Below the pieces are notes generated by a model. The model saw nothing but the letters and a program-made list of their open reading frames with translations, had not been told where the DNA came from and made no database searches. DNA of 52,841 nt from an uncultured SAR116 cluster alpha proteobacterium. Lineage in GTDB: Bacteria > Pseudomonadota > Alphaproteobacteria > Puniceispirillales > Marisalimonadaceae. The DNA is taken from positions 1-52,841 of the forward strand of contig CACBVW010000006.1 in NCBI GenBank assembly GCA_902542765.1, written 5' to 3'. The position numbers and the translations under genes were made by a program. Shown piece by piece: positions 16,347 to 24,882 of this stretch. Numbering within the stretch: the stretch's first letter is position 1; each line of letters starts with the position of its first letter.

Positions 16347-17729
16347 TTATAGATCTATTTGACTATACTCAAATATTGAATTGACATTATTTGCTTGATC
16401 AATCTTAAGCATTAAATCTGTCAACTGGTTAACTCTTTCATTTGATAAATATGGTTCTGTTAAACCTTTAAACTTTGATATAAATTCTTCGTCTTTCATA
16501 AAGTTTTCTGGTTCTCCTTTAGGAATCTTTACAAATTTTTCATAAGTCTTTCCTTTTACCACCATTTTTACCTTTGCACTCATAAATTCTGGACAACACT
16601 TCTCAGCATCTTTATCAGGATTTACTTTTATTTTGCTACACAGCTCTAATGTATCAATGTTATTTAAGTGATCTTTATAATCATCCCACTTTAATCCACC
16701 ACTTTTAGCGGCTACAGCAGCACAAAAAGGCATTGAAAATTGTCCATCAACAATACTTTTTGGATTTTGTTTATCCTCTAAAGGATATCCAATAATATTC
16801 AGTGCTGTTTCGGACAGGCCAATATCAATATCATCTAAATCATCAATGGAAAAATCTAATTCTTTTTTTAGATCTATTATACCGTCAATTGCTGCATGAC
16901 TATATCTACAAGAAGGATAAGGTTTTACTCCCAAGTTAAGTGTTTCAAATTTATTTCCTAAACCGTCTAATGCTTTTTTTGTGTCTCCTCCTGAAGCGTA
17001 TGCATGTAGATAACCCCACTGACCCTCAAAAGCTTTAGAAGGACCTTTGAAACCTTCCGCCGCCATTGTTGCGCAATTTAGACCGTTCTGAGCTGCTTGT
17101 CCTACATGCGATCTTTTTGTCCAAGCGCCATCTGTTAAAAATTGCATCGATCCAGCTGATTGACTTAGGGCTATTCCAAATGCAGAAACAAACTGATCTT
17201 TTGTTAAGCCCATAAGGTAGCCCGCTGAAGCAACAGCCCCAAACACACCACATGTAGCAGTTGGATGAAATCCTTTTTTATAATGCGCTGATGAGCCTCC
17301 AGCTAATCCAAGTCTTATTTGTATTTCATAACCAGCAACACATGCTGTTATTAACTCTTGTCCTGATGATTTATTCATTTGTGCTGCAGCCAAGGCGGCA
17401 GAAAGTATTGGGGCACTGGAATGTAAAGAAGCTTCAGCATGAGTGTCATCAAAATCAAGAGAATGAGCTAAAGTTCCATTAAGTAGAGCAGCTGCACTTG
17501 GAGAGTAACTATTTTTATCTGAAAAAACTTGGCAACTTCCATTACTCATTTCTAATCTGTCGATTGCTGCGACTAAACTAGCAGTAGATTCTGCATCATG
17601 TCTTGCTCGTATTATTATTCCAACAGTATCAAGAATTAACAATTTTGTTCTTTTTATAACGTCTGAAGATAAATTTTCGTATCTAATTTCGGCACAAAAT
17701 TCAGCAAACTTTTCGGTCATATTTTCCAT
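16347..17729 (-). CDS. MmgE/PrpD family protein (copy 1)
   Basis: The 460 residues are full length for this family, which includes 2-methylcitrate dehydratase and cis-aconitate decarboxylase. Signature segments: NGTLAHSLDFDDTHAEASLH near residue 85, GFHPTATCGVFGAVASAGYL near 150, RSHVGQAAQNGLNCATMA near 207, and VKPYPSCRYSHAAIDGI near 270. GGGAG precedes the ATG. It lies 21 bases upstream of the acyl-CoA dehydrogenase gene and is probably its operon partner. The reaction is not determined; it could isomerise, dehydrate or decarboxylate a tricarboxylate or C5 acid. Confidence 0.85.
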   Translation of the reverse strand: MENMTEKFAEFCAEIRYENLSSDVIKRTKLLILDTVGIIIRARHDAESTASLVAAIDRLEMSNGSCQVFSDKNSYSPSAAALLNGTLAHSLDFDDTHAEASLHSSAPILSAALAAAQMNKSSGQELITACVAGYEIQIRLGLAGGSSAHYKKGFHPTATCGVFGAVASAGYLMGLTKDQFVSAFGIALSQSAGSMQFLTDGAWTKRSHVGQAAQNGLNCATMAAEGFKGPSKAFEGQWGYLHAYASGGDTKKALDGLGNKFETLNLGVKPYPSCRYSHAAIDGIIDLKKELDFSIDDLDDIDIGLSETALNIIGYPLEDKQNPKSIVDGQFSMPFCAAVAAKSGGLKWDDYKDHLNNIDTLELCSKIKVNPDKDAEKCCPEFMSAKVKMVVKGKTYEKFVKIPKGEPENFMKDEEFISKFKGLTEPYLSNERVNQLTDLMLKIDQANNVNSIFEYSQIDL

Positions 17730-17802
17730 TTATTTCTCCCAAAACATATTGAAAAGGTTAAACTAAAATTTCATTTTACAAAACTAAAAAATAATCATTA
17801 AG

Positions 17803-17812
17803 ATATCGTTAT
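17803..17812 (+). promoter_or_regulatory. Decamer ATATCGTTAT shared with the dctP upstream region
   Basis: The decamer lies in the 105-base divergent gap between the MmgE/PrpD gene and the amidase, 22 bases before the amidase ATG. The same ten bases occur in the same orientation relative to the gene 33 bases before dctP (22223-22232, reverse strand). It could be a shared operator half-site or a promoter element. Confidence 0.25.
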
Positions 17813-17834
17813 TAAAATCATATGAGAAAATACC

Positions 17835-19109
17835 ATGACAAATCCTTTTGAATTAACTGCAACTGATGCAATTAAACTGATTGGTAACAATAAGTTATCA
17901 AGGTATGAGTGGGTACAAAGTTGTTTCGAAAGAATTCGTGATAAAGAAGGTCTCGTTAAAGCTTGGATATACTTGGATGAAGATAGAGCTCTAGAAAAAG
18001 CTAAGCAGTTAGATAATGAAAATAATGAATCACAACTTGGAATTCCATTTGGAATTAAAGATATAATTGATGCAAGTAATACACCTACTGGATTTGGAAC
18101 TAATTTTTATCAAAATAATATTCCTATGAGAGACGCTGCTTCGGTATCCGTTGCAAAACAATCAGGATGTATTTTTATTGGCAAAACTGTATCTACTGAA
18201 CTAGGACACAGAGCTCCTGGATTAACAACAAACCCACATAATAAAGATTTCACGCCTGGAGGCTCAAGTTCTGGATCGGCTGCAGCTGTAGCATCTATGA
18301 TGGCACCTGTTTGTTTTGGCACACAAACTACTGGGTCGGTAATAAGACCTGCTGCTTACTGTGGAGTTATTGGGTATAAACCATCTTATGGTGATTTTGA
18401 TAAATCAGGCATTCTACCAAATTCTCCATCAATCGATACTTTAGGATTGATGTCTAGGTCAGTAGAAGATATTGCACTTTTTCGATCAATCCTTCTAGAA
18501 GAAGATTTAGTATCAATACAAAAAGTAGATTTAAGCAAAATTAAAATTGGATTTGTTAAAACACCACACTGGGATAAAACTGATGATTCTACAAAGGAAG
18601 CTTTTGAGCATTTTCTTAATTTACTCCGTTCAGATAAATTAAATGTAATTGATTTAGAAATTGATAACCTTATTTCAAAATCTGATGCACTTCATTTAGA
18701 TATAAGTGGATATGAATTTAAAAGATCAATATCTCACGAAAGATTCAATTATTATGACCAATTAAGTGACCAATTAAGGAACGGCAGGCTTAATGATGGA
18801 TATCAAGTGAGTAATAAAAATTACCAGTTAGCTTTAAAAGACTTGTCAATTTTAAAAAATCAAATAGACGCTGTATTTGACAAGACTGATTTAATAATTA
18901 CTCCTAGTGCACCTGGCGAAGCATTAAAAGGATTAGAATATACAGGATCACCGATATTTAATACAACTTGGTCTCTAAACGGAAATCCATGTATTACCCT
19001 ACCCCTATTTAAGGGTAAACGAGAATTACCAATTGGATGCCAACTTGTTGCCAGGTTTGGAGATGACGATCAACTTTTAAATTATGCAAAAGCCTTCTTA
19101 GAACTTTAA
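17835..19109 (+). CDS. Amidase signature family enzyme
   Basis: A 424-residue hydrolase with the Ser-cisSer-Lys triad visible: Lys in LGIPFGIKDIID near residue 75, the cis-serine in FTPGGSSSGSAAAVASMMAP near 145, and the nucleophile in GTQTTGSVIRPAAYCGVIGY near 168. The C-terminus PCITLPLFKGKRELPIGCQL is also typical. It cleaves an amide or carbamoyl bond in the cytoplasm. It is not gatA: no gatB or gatC is nearby and it is shorter than GatA. It is divergent from the MmgE/PrpD gene and its stop overlaps that of dctM by four bases. It may release an acid from an amide imported by the adjacent TRAP system. Confidence 0.88.
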   Translation: MTNPFELTATDAIKLIGNNKLSRYEWVQSCFERIRDKEGLVKAWIYLDEDRALEKAKQLDNENNESQLGIPFGIKDIIDASNTPTGFGTNFYQNNIPMRDAASVSVAKQSGCIFIGKTVSTELGHRAPGLTTNPHNKDFTPGGSSSGSAAAVASMMAPVCFGTQTTGSVIRPAAYCGVIGYKPSYGDFDKSGILPNSPSIDTLGLMSRSVEDIALFRSILLEEDLVSIQKVDLSKIKIGFVKTPHWDKTDDSTKEAFEHFLNLLRSDKLNVIDLEIDNLISKSDALHLDISGYEFKRSISHERFNYYDQLSDQLRNGRLNDGYQVSNKNYQLALKDLSILKNQIDAVFDKTDLIITPSAPGEALKGLEYTGSPIFNTTWSLNGNPCITLPLFKGKRELPIGCQLVARFGDDDQLLNYAKAFLEL

Positions 19110-20389
19110 TTAAAGTGAGATTCAACTAATAGTTCTGGAAGTGTAAGTGCTAAAGCTGGAAATAGAAGCACTATGATTAATACAACTGTGTCAGAAATAC
19201 AGAAAGGAAATGATCCTTTTATAACGGTTGTAACTGGTAAGCCAGTTACTCCACTAACAGCAAACAAATTTAAACCAACGGGTGGGATAACACTTCCTAT
19301 TTCTATGCATAATGCTGTTAAAATTCCTAAATGAATAGGATCTACACCAAGAGCCAATGCAACAGGGAAATATATAGGTACTGTTAAGACTAAAATTGCT
19401 ACACCTGTTAGAAACATGGATAAGAACAATAACGATCCCATAAGTGCAAATAAAAATCCTGTTTTACTCAGACCCAATTCACCAGCCCATTCAGCAATCA
19501 TTTGAGGCCAACCCATATTTGCAAGATAAAATTGGAAGATTCCAACACAACCCAATAGAAAAAACACAACTGCAGTTAGGTTCATAGTTCTTAGAGTTGT
19601 TGGCATTAATTCTTTCGCAAATGTTTTTCTTTTAAAGATTAATCCATAAAAAAGAGCATAACTAGCAGCGGCAGCACCTGCTTCAGTAGGAGTGAATAAA
19701 CCTCCATATAAACCACCTAATATAATTACAGGCATTAACAAAGCAGGTAGAGCTTCTTTAAAACACCTCCAAACTTCACATAAATCAAATTTTCCTCGAG
19801 GTAATTTAATAAAAAGAGATACACTAACAATTATAACTGCATCACTCATAGCCAACATCAATCCAGGAATTATACCTGCGAAAAACAAATCAACTATCGA
19901 CATTTCTGTTATGACACCAAACAGAATCAAAGTTATACTTGGCGGAATAAGAAGTGCTATTCCACCTGCGGAGGCAATAACTCCTGCTGCCATCCATTTT
20001 GGATAACCTCTTTTAATTAATTCTGGATAAGCTATAACACTCATTGCAGCAGCCATTGCTGTGGATGAACCAGAAATTGCTCCAAATAAAACAGCTGCAA
20101 GCAATGTTGCATAAGCAAAGCCACCAGGAACCCATCCTACTATTGAGTCAGCAAATTTAAAAAGACTTGCAACTAAACCAGTTTTTTCCATTAAAAAACC
20201 AGCAAAAATAAAAAATGGAATAGCTACTAATGTATATTTAGTAAGAAAACTAAAAAAGGCTTCAAACAAGGTGCTATATGTTAAAAAATCGTCAAACAGT
20301 ACAAGAAGACCTGTAGCACCAGCAAGAGCTATACCTATTGGCGCACCAGCAAATAATAGACTAAATAAAGATCCTCCTAAAGCCCACAT
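19106..20389 (-). CDS. dctM: TRAP transporter large permease
   Basis: A 427-residue inner-membrane protein with about twelve helices, the usual DctM size. Motifs: AGAPIGIALAGATGLLVL near residue 14, IPFFIFAGFLMEKTGLVASL near 57, GAISGSSTAMAAAMSVIAYP near 104, GGIALLIPPSITLILFGVIT near 142, and LYGGLFTPTEAGAAAASYAL near 223. It forms the sodium-driven translocation subunit with DctQ. It is last in dctP-dctQ-dctM. The substrate is probably a carboxylate. Confidence 0.95.
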   Translation of the reverse strand: MWALGGSLFSLLFAGAPIGIALAGATGLLVLFDDFLTYSTLFEAFFSFLTKYTLVAIPFFIFAGFLMEKTGLVASLFKFADSIVGWVPGGFAYATLLAAVLFGAISGSSTAMAAAMSVIAYPELIKRGYPKWMAAGVIASAGGIALLIPPSITLILFGVITEMSIVDLFFAGIIPGLMLAMSDAVIIVSVSLFIKLPRGKFDLCEVWRCFKEALPALLMPVIILGGLYGGLFTPTEAGAAAASYALFYGLIFKRKTFAKELMPTTLRTMNLTAVVFFLLGCVGIFQFYLANMGWPQMIAEWAGELGLSKTGFLFALMGSLLFLSMFLTGVAILVLTVPIYFPVALALGVDPIHLGILTALCIEIGSVIPPVGLNLFAVSGVTGLPVTTVIKGSFPFCISDTVVLIIVLLFPALALTLPELLVESHFN

Positions 20390-20413
20390 TATACATTTCC
20401 TGTATTATTAGAA

Positions 20414-20974
20414 TTAAACATCAGTAGCAGCTTCAACTTCTGCAGTAAAATGGTCACCCTTTATATAACTATGTATATCTTCAATAAATTGAAGAAAGGC
20501 TACTAAAGACATTAATCCCATACCCAGAGCCAATATAAAATAAAAAGGCCACATAAAGAAAAATAAACTCTCAGTTCTTTCACCAATTTGTATTGAATAT
20601 TCAACCGTTGAATACGCAGTATATGTTAAAGAACCAGTGAATACAGAAACAAAGAGAGAAACAAAAATTTTACAAAAACCTACTGTTCTATGAAAACCTT
20701 TTGTATTTAAAAGTTGTAAGACAGCACTCATTACAAGATGATTCCTATTGATCTGTGTTACGCAAATGTAAAAGGCAACCGAAGAAACCATCATGTAAAT
20801 AACAGCATCTTGACCCCATTCAAAAACAACACCAAAAATATATCTTCTAATAATTTCAGCTAACGCAAAGAGTGTGACAGCTATCATTAGGAAAGCAGAA
20901 CAACTACCTAATATAGCAGTGATATAAAACTGAATTTTGTTTGAGATTTTGTAAAAATTATCCATGATAATCAT
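20414..20974 (-). CDS. dctQ: TRAP transporter small permease
   Basis: A 186-residue protein with four membrane helices, as expected for DctQ. Residues about 65-90 carry the family pattern EWGQDAVIYMMVSSVAFYIC and NRNHLVMSAV. ATG 20974 is used; ATG 20965 is an equally possible start since no clear Shine-Dalgarno separates them. It sits between dctP and dctM, 24 bases from the latter, and after the strong hairpin at 20987-21006. Confidence 0.9.
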   Translation of the reverse strand: MIIMDNFYKISNKIQFYITAILGSCSAFLMIAVTLFALAEIIRRYIFGVVFEWGQDAVIYMMVSSVAFYICVTQINRNHLVMSAVLQLLNTKGFHRTVGFCKIFVSLFVSVFTGSLTYTAYSTVEYSIQIGERTESLFFFMWPFYFILALGMGLMSLVAFLQFIEDIHSYIKGDHFTAEVEAATDV

Positions 20975-20980
20975 CTAAAT

Positions 20981-21011
20981 AAAAAAGGCCTGACATAAGT
21001 CAGGCCCTTTT
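20981..21011 (-). terminator. Hairpin terminator/attenuator between dctP and dctQ
   Basis: GGCCTGAC (20987-20994) and GTCAGGCC (20999-21006) form a perfect GC-rich 8-base-pair stem with an ATAA loop. A-tracts before and T-tracts after make it bidirectional in form. On the reverse strand it follows the dctP stop and is trailed by a run of Ts, so some transcripts should stop here. This would give more binding protein than permease. Confidence 0.8.
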
Positions 21012-21019
21012 TAAATAAT

Positions 21020-22189
21020 TTATTTTCTTGACTTTTTCTTGTATAAAGCTGTTCCTTTTGCAAATTTAGCAAAATCTGAAGCGAACGCTGTACAATCAGT
21101 CTTTTCTAAAGCACTTGATCCCATTGGATTAGCTGCAACTAAAGCTTTTGCTTCAGCAGTGAACTGATCAACCATTTTGTCTCCAGTTGCATCAACCTTA
21201 GACTTAATCCAGTTATTAGTTGCACCACCTTCTTTTGCTTGAAGAACTCCAGCTTCTTCAGGGCTCATCACATAAATTCCAGGTGCACTTTTATCAGTTA
21301 CTTTAAACTTATCAACTAATCTTTTATCATTACAAAAGTTAATAGCCTTTTGATAAGGAATAAAATCATTCATGATAATATCAGTTAGAGCTGCCTGTTG
21401 TTTCTTATCAAGAGTTGCCCACCATTTATTTGATGCACCAATCCAGTAGTAATCGCCAACAATACCATTAATTCCAGCAACTGTGAAATATGGAGCTTGT
21501 TCTTTGGTAGCATTAAATCCACCTAAACTTGTTAGCAGTCCATCAATAACACCTGTTTGAAGAGCAGGTGGAACATCACCAAAAGCCATTGTAGTAGGGT
21601 TTGCACCTAAAGCTCCTAACAATGCATTTTCAGCTGGTCCCATACTTCTAACCTTTTTACCGGCAAAATCAGCAGGAACTAACATTCTACTTTTAACAGC
21701 ACCAGCACCCATGTACATACTTAGATGTCCAGAACCAAAAATAGTTATCCCGTGCTTGTCATTAAAAACTTTCTTTAATTGAGCAAATGTTTTTGTTCCA
21801 TCAAGGCCATTGATAGCACCAGGTGATGTTAATTTTCCAGCGCCAACAATAGTATTAGCATATGGCTCAACACTTGAAGTTTTACCAAATTGACCAGTCA
21901 TCATCTCAAGATTACCTTTTGTAAGAGCTTGAGTTCCTTTTGGAACATTATAAAGTGACTTAGCCCAATAAATCTGAACTTTACTTCCAGGAATTTTCTT
22001 CTCAACCTGCTCTGCAAAAAACATTTCTGCAATAGCTGCAGGATGTGGCGGACCAGAATGGTCAGAAGCCCAACGCATCTTAATAGGTTTTACAGCATGT
22101 CCATCAGCTAAAGCTAAATTGGTTCCAGCTGCAAAAGTTAGAGCAACAGCGCCAGCTGCACCTAACAATGATAGTTTATTTAATTTCAT
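21020..22189 (-). CDS. dctP: TRAP transporter substrate-binding protein
   Basis: A 389-residue periplasmic protein with a clear Sec signal peptide (MKLNKLSLLGAAGAVALTF, cleavage near ALADG). The mature part shows the DctP pattern: KMRWASDHSGPPHPAAIAEM near residue 38, EMMTGQFGKTSSVEPYA near 98, the ligand-arginine region FAGKKVRSMGPAENALLGAL near 180, then TTMAFGDVPPALQTGVIDG near 204. GGAGG precedes the ATG. It is the first gene of the TRAP operon with its own 109-base upstream gap (22190-22298), which holds a decamer shared with the amidase promoter region. The ligand is likely an organic acid, possibly the C5 dicarboxylate handled by the neighbouring enzymes. Confidence 0.93.
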   Translation of the reverse strand: MKLNKLSLLGAAGAVALTFAAGTNLALADGHAVKPIKMRWASDHSGPPHPAAIAEMFFAEQVEKKIPGSKVQIYWAKSLYNVPKGTQALTKGNLEMMTGQFGKTSSVEPYANTIVGAGKLTSPGAINGLDGTKTFAQLKKVFNDKHGITIFGSGHLSMYMGAGAVKSRMLVPADFAGKKVRSMGPAENALLGALGANPTTMAFGDVPPALQTGVIDGLLTSLGGFNATKEQAPYFTVAGINGIVGDYYWIGASNKWWATLDKKQQAALTDIIMNDFIPYQKAINFCNDKRLVDKFKVTDKSAPGIYVMSPEEAGVLQAKEGGATNNWIKSKVDATGDKMVDQFTAEAKALVAANPMGSSALEKTDCTAFASDFAKFAKGTALYKKKSRK

Positions 22190-22222
22190 TAAATTTCCTC
22201 CAAATATTTAGAATCACAACCT

Positions 22223-22232
22223 ATAACGATAT
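22223..22232 (-). promoter_or_regulatory. Decamer ATATCGTTAT upstream of dctP
   Basis: On the reverse strand this decamer lies 33 bases before the dctP ATG, in the 109-base gap to the CoA-transferase gene. An identical decamer lies before the amidase gene at 17803-17812. Two matches in about 200 bases of gap sequence are suggestive, not conclusive. Confidence 0.25.
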
Positions 22233-22298
22233 GCTTTTCAGGTAAACCCTTAATTGCAATAAAACCAATTAATTAGTTAATATGTTATGTAATTCTGT

Positions 22299-23504
22299 TT
22301 AGATTATGCCTTTGTTTCTGAAAGTTCTTATTTGTTCACCAGTAAAACCTATCTCTTTAAGTATATCATATGTATCTTCGCCTAGTTCTGGGGCGGTTTT
22401 ATCTTGAAATTTGCTATCTGAAACATGAATAGGTGTTTTCAATAAACTGATATCAACCCCCCTTTTTGTTTTTAATTTTTGGATATTTTTTCTATCTTTT
22501 AAAAATGGATTTTCTAAAGACTCTTTTAAATTTAAAATTGGAGCTGCTGGAACAACTCCTCCAAACTCGTCCAGCCATTCAGAGGTATTTTTTTCCATTA
22601 ATTCTTCATCAAGAATTCTAGTTATTTCGTCTCTATGTTTTTGCCTAGATGAAAAGTCAACAAACTTTGAATTGTCAATTAGATCCTCCCTACCTAGTTT
22701 TTTACACAGAACAGGCCAAAAACTTTCCTTATTACACATTATGTAAATCCAACCATCTTTAGTTTTATACAATTGACAAGGAACTAAAATTGGATGAGCT
22801 GATCTATTTAATCTTTCACTTTTAAAATCAGTGTTGAGTGTCCACGCTGCCATATAACTTTGATTAAACATGGCCGTATCAAATAAATTAACATCTACAT
22901 CTCTTCCAATACCAGTGGACCTTGCAGATAGTATAGCACTTACTAGTCCAAATGACATGGTCAAACCAGACATATAATCTACAATTGAAAGACCAAATCT
23001 TGCTGGAGGTCCATTAGGTTCGCCTGTCAATGAGAAGTACCCAGCCTCTGCTTGCATAAGATAATCATATCCCGGCCAATTTTTTCTTGGCCCCTCTCTT
23101 CCGTACGCAGAACAATGTGCTGAAACAATCGATTTATTATATTGTTTTAGCTGATCATAAGTAATTCCAAGTTTTTCTGGAACATCCCCTCTTAAATTGT
23201 TCGCGACTGCGTCAGCATTCTCAACTAATTTTTTAAGAATTTTTTTCCCATCATTTGTCAATATATCTAGAGTTATGCTTTTTTTATTTCTATTAAGAGC
23301 TTGAAAAAAAATACTGGAAGCAGAATTTCTATCTTTACCATCTATAAAATAAGGACCAATTGCTCTTAAATAATCACCACTTGTACCTGCAGGTTCAACT
23401 TTAATTACGTCTGCTCCTAAATCAGCTAAATATTGAGTGCCAAATGGTCCCGCTCCATATTGCTCAAAAGCAATTACCCTGACTCCTGATAAAGGTAAAT
23501 CCAT
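22299..23504 (-). CDS. Family III CoA-transferase (CaiB/BaiF), copy 1
   Basis: The 401 residues match the family length. The N-terminus DLPLSGVRVIAFEQYGAGPF and LADLGADVIKVEPAGTSGDY near residue 28 are typical; NRNKKSITLDI is near 70. The catalytic aspartate is in RFGLSIVDYMSGLTMSFGL near 173, preceded by YDYLMQAEAGYFSLTGEPNG. These enzymes move CoA between carboxylic acids through an aspartyl-CoA anhydride. It lies 11 bases downstream of the MaoC-type hydratase gene. Candidate reactions are mesaconyl-C1/C4-CoA transfer (Mct-like) or succinyl-CoA:itaconate transfer (Ict-like). Sequence alone does not separate them. Confidence 0.88.
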   Translation of the reverse strand: MDLPLSGVRVIAFEQYGAGPFGTQYLADLGADVIKVEPAGTSGDYLRAIGPYFIDGKDRNSASSIFFQALNRNKKSITLDILTNDGKKILKKLVENADAVANNLRGDVPEKLGITYDQLKQYNKSIVSAHCSAYGREGPRKNWPGYDYLMQAEAGYFSLTGEPNGPPARFGLSIVDYMSGLTMSFGLVSAILSARSTGIGRDVDVNLFDTAMFNQSYMAAWTLNTDFKSERLNRSAHPILVPCQLYKTKDGWIYIMCNKESFWPVLCKKLGREDLIDNSKFVDFSSRQKHRDEITRILDEELMEKNTSEWLDEFGGVVPAAPILNLKESLENPFLKDRKNIQKLKTKRGVDISLLKTPIHVSDSKFQDKTAPELGEDTYDILKEIGFTGEQIRTFRNKGII

Positions 23505-23515
23505 ATCATTATTCT

Positions 23516-24055
23516 CTAATTTGCTGCTTCTTTAATAATTTCATCAACTACACTATGCCCACGCTTAGCAACCAGGAAAGATCTTACCATATCCATTACA
23601 ACAATTTTGTCTTGATTTTTACCAATGTGTCTTACCTTCACGATACCCTGTGTGGGTCTTGATTTTGATTCTCTTTTGTCTAAAACTTCCGTCTCAGAGT
23701 ATAATGTATCTCCAACAAACACTGGAGCAGGTATTTTTATTTCTTCCCATCCCAAGTTGGCTATTGCTTTTTGGCTGGTGCCACTAACACACATCCCTGT
23801 TACAAGGGCTAGAGTAAAAGCGGAATTAACTAAATATTTCCCAAACTCAGATTTAGAGGCGTAATTTGCATCAAAATGAATTGGGTGAGTATTCATTGTT
23901 AAATTTGTAAACCATATATTATCAGCTTCGCTTACCGTTCTACCGGGCCAATGCTCATAAACGTCTCCTACTTGAAAATCTTCAAAATATCTACCTGGAT
24001 CTTCTCTATACCTTTGGGGTCCTATTTTTTTTATTCCATAAGAATTTTCATCCAT
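23516..24055 (-). CDS. MaoC-type hydratase, mesaconyl-C1-CoA hydratase-like
   Basis: A 179-residue single hotdog domain. GRYFEDFQVGDVYEHWPGRT (residues about 22-41) and the hydratase segment NLTMNTHPIHFDANYASKSE near 52-71 match the mesaconyl-CoA hydratase branch of the MaoC family. The catalytic His is present, while the Asp of the R-hydratase motif GDxNPIH reads Asn (MNTHPIH), which seems usual in this branch. Its ATG touches the stop of the CitE-like gene. Proposed role: hydration of a mesaconyl-CoA-type substrate, inferred from family and neighbours. Confidence 0.82.
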   Translation of the reverse strand: MDENSYGIKKIGPQRYREDPGRYFEDFQVGDVYEHWPGRTVSEADNIWFTNLTMNTHPIHFDANYASKSEFGKYLVNSAFTLALVTGMCVSGTSQKAIANLGWEEIKIPAPVFVGDTLYSETEVLDKRESKSRPTQGIVKVRHIGKNQDKIVVMDMVRSFLVAKRGHSVVDEIIKEAAN

Positions 24056-24868
24056 TTAATCCTCCCTTGATATAATTAGTCTTGCTACCGCTAACACGGG
24101 TGCATCAACCATTTTACCTTGATATTTAAAAGCACCAGAACCTACTGTTTTTGCTTCTTCTAAAACACCTTTTGCCCATTCCAATTCTTCTGGAGTAGGT
24201 CTGTAAGCATCATGAATAGGTTTAATCTGATCTGGATGTATAGCAAAACGTCCTTTGAAACCCATAGTTTTGACGTATAATGTTTCTTCTTTACATCCAT
24301 CAGGATCTCTGAAATCTAACCATACTCCATCAAGAGCAAGTGTGTTGTATAATGCGGCAGCATTAATAATTTTACCCCTTCCATACGCTAAACTGGCTTT
24401 ACCCATGTCACCACCGGTAGATGCACAATAATCTGCTGATCCAAATCCAATTCCAGAAAACTCTATGTTTGAACAATCCCAACTTTCAATAGTTGCGATA
24501 CCACGCGGTGTTTCAATTTGAGGTAAAATTAATATATTAGTTCCAAGATCTTTTAAAAAAGTCCTACATTCATCAGCAGACTCTATTTTAGGAATGGCAA
24601 TAGAGTATGGAAGAGAAGGTAAAGACCTTAACATTTCTATATCATGTTGATACTCTTCAGTATCTAAAGCATTAATGCGCAATAATAGCTTATTTGCTTG
24701 ACCTTCATAATTTCTATTTGCCAAATCAACAAAATTAGATCTTCCAATAGCTTTGTTTTCATGCGCCAAACCATCTTCTAAATCAAAAATAACTTTATCG
24801 GCCCCAGATCCTATAGCCTTTGGTAATCTTTCAATTTTATCGGTTGGTAAAAATAAAATACTTCTCAA
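24056..24868 (-). CDS. HpcH/HpaI (CitE-like) CoA-ester lyase, citramalyl-/malyl-CoA lyase candidate
   Basis: A 270-residue TIM-barrel lyase. TTG start with AAGGAG six bases upstream. Motifs: VIFDLEDGLAHENKAIGR near residue 25, LLLRIN (substrate Arg) near 63, IAIPKIESADE near 90, ILPQIETPRGIATIE with a metal glutamate near 115, GFGSADYCASTGGDMG with a metal aspartate near 140, FKGRFAIHPDQI near 205. Relatives cleave citramalyl-CoA to acetyl-CoA and pyruvate, or malyl-CoA types to glyoxylate plus an acyl-CoA. It sits between the MaoC hydratase and a CoA-transferase, as ripC does in itaconate loci. Citrate lyase itself is unlikely because CitD and CitF are absent. Confidence 0.85.
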   Translation of the reverse strand: MRSILFLPTDKIERLPKAIGSGADKVIFDLEDGLAHENKAIGRSNFVDLANRNYEGQANKLLLRINALDTEEYQHDIEMLRSLPSLPYSIAIPKIESADECRTFLKDLGTNILILPQIETPRGIATIESWDCSNIEFSGIGFGSADYCASTGGDMGKASLAYGRGKIINAAALYNTLALDGVWLDFRDPDGCKEETLYVKTMGFKGRFAIHPDQIKPIHDAYRPTPEELEWAKGVLEEAKTVGSGAFKYQGKMVDAPVLAVARLIISRED

Positions 24869-24882
24869 ATTTATCTCCTTTT

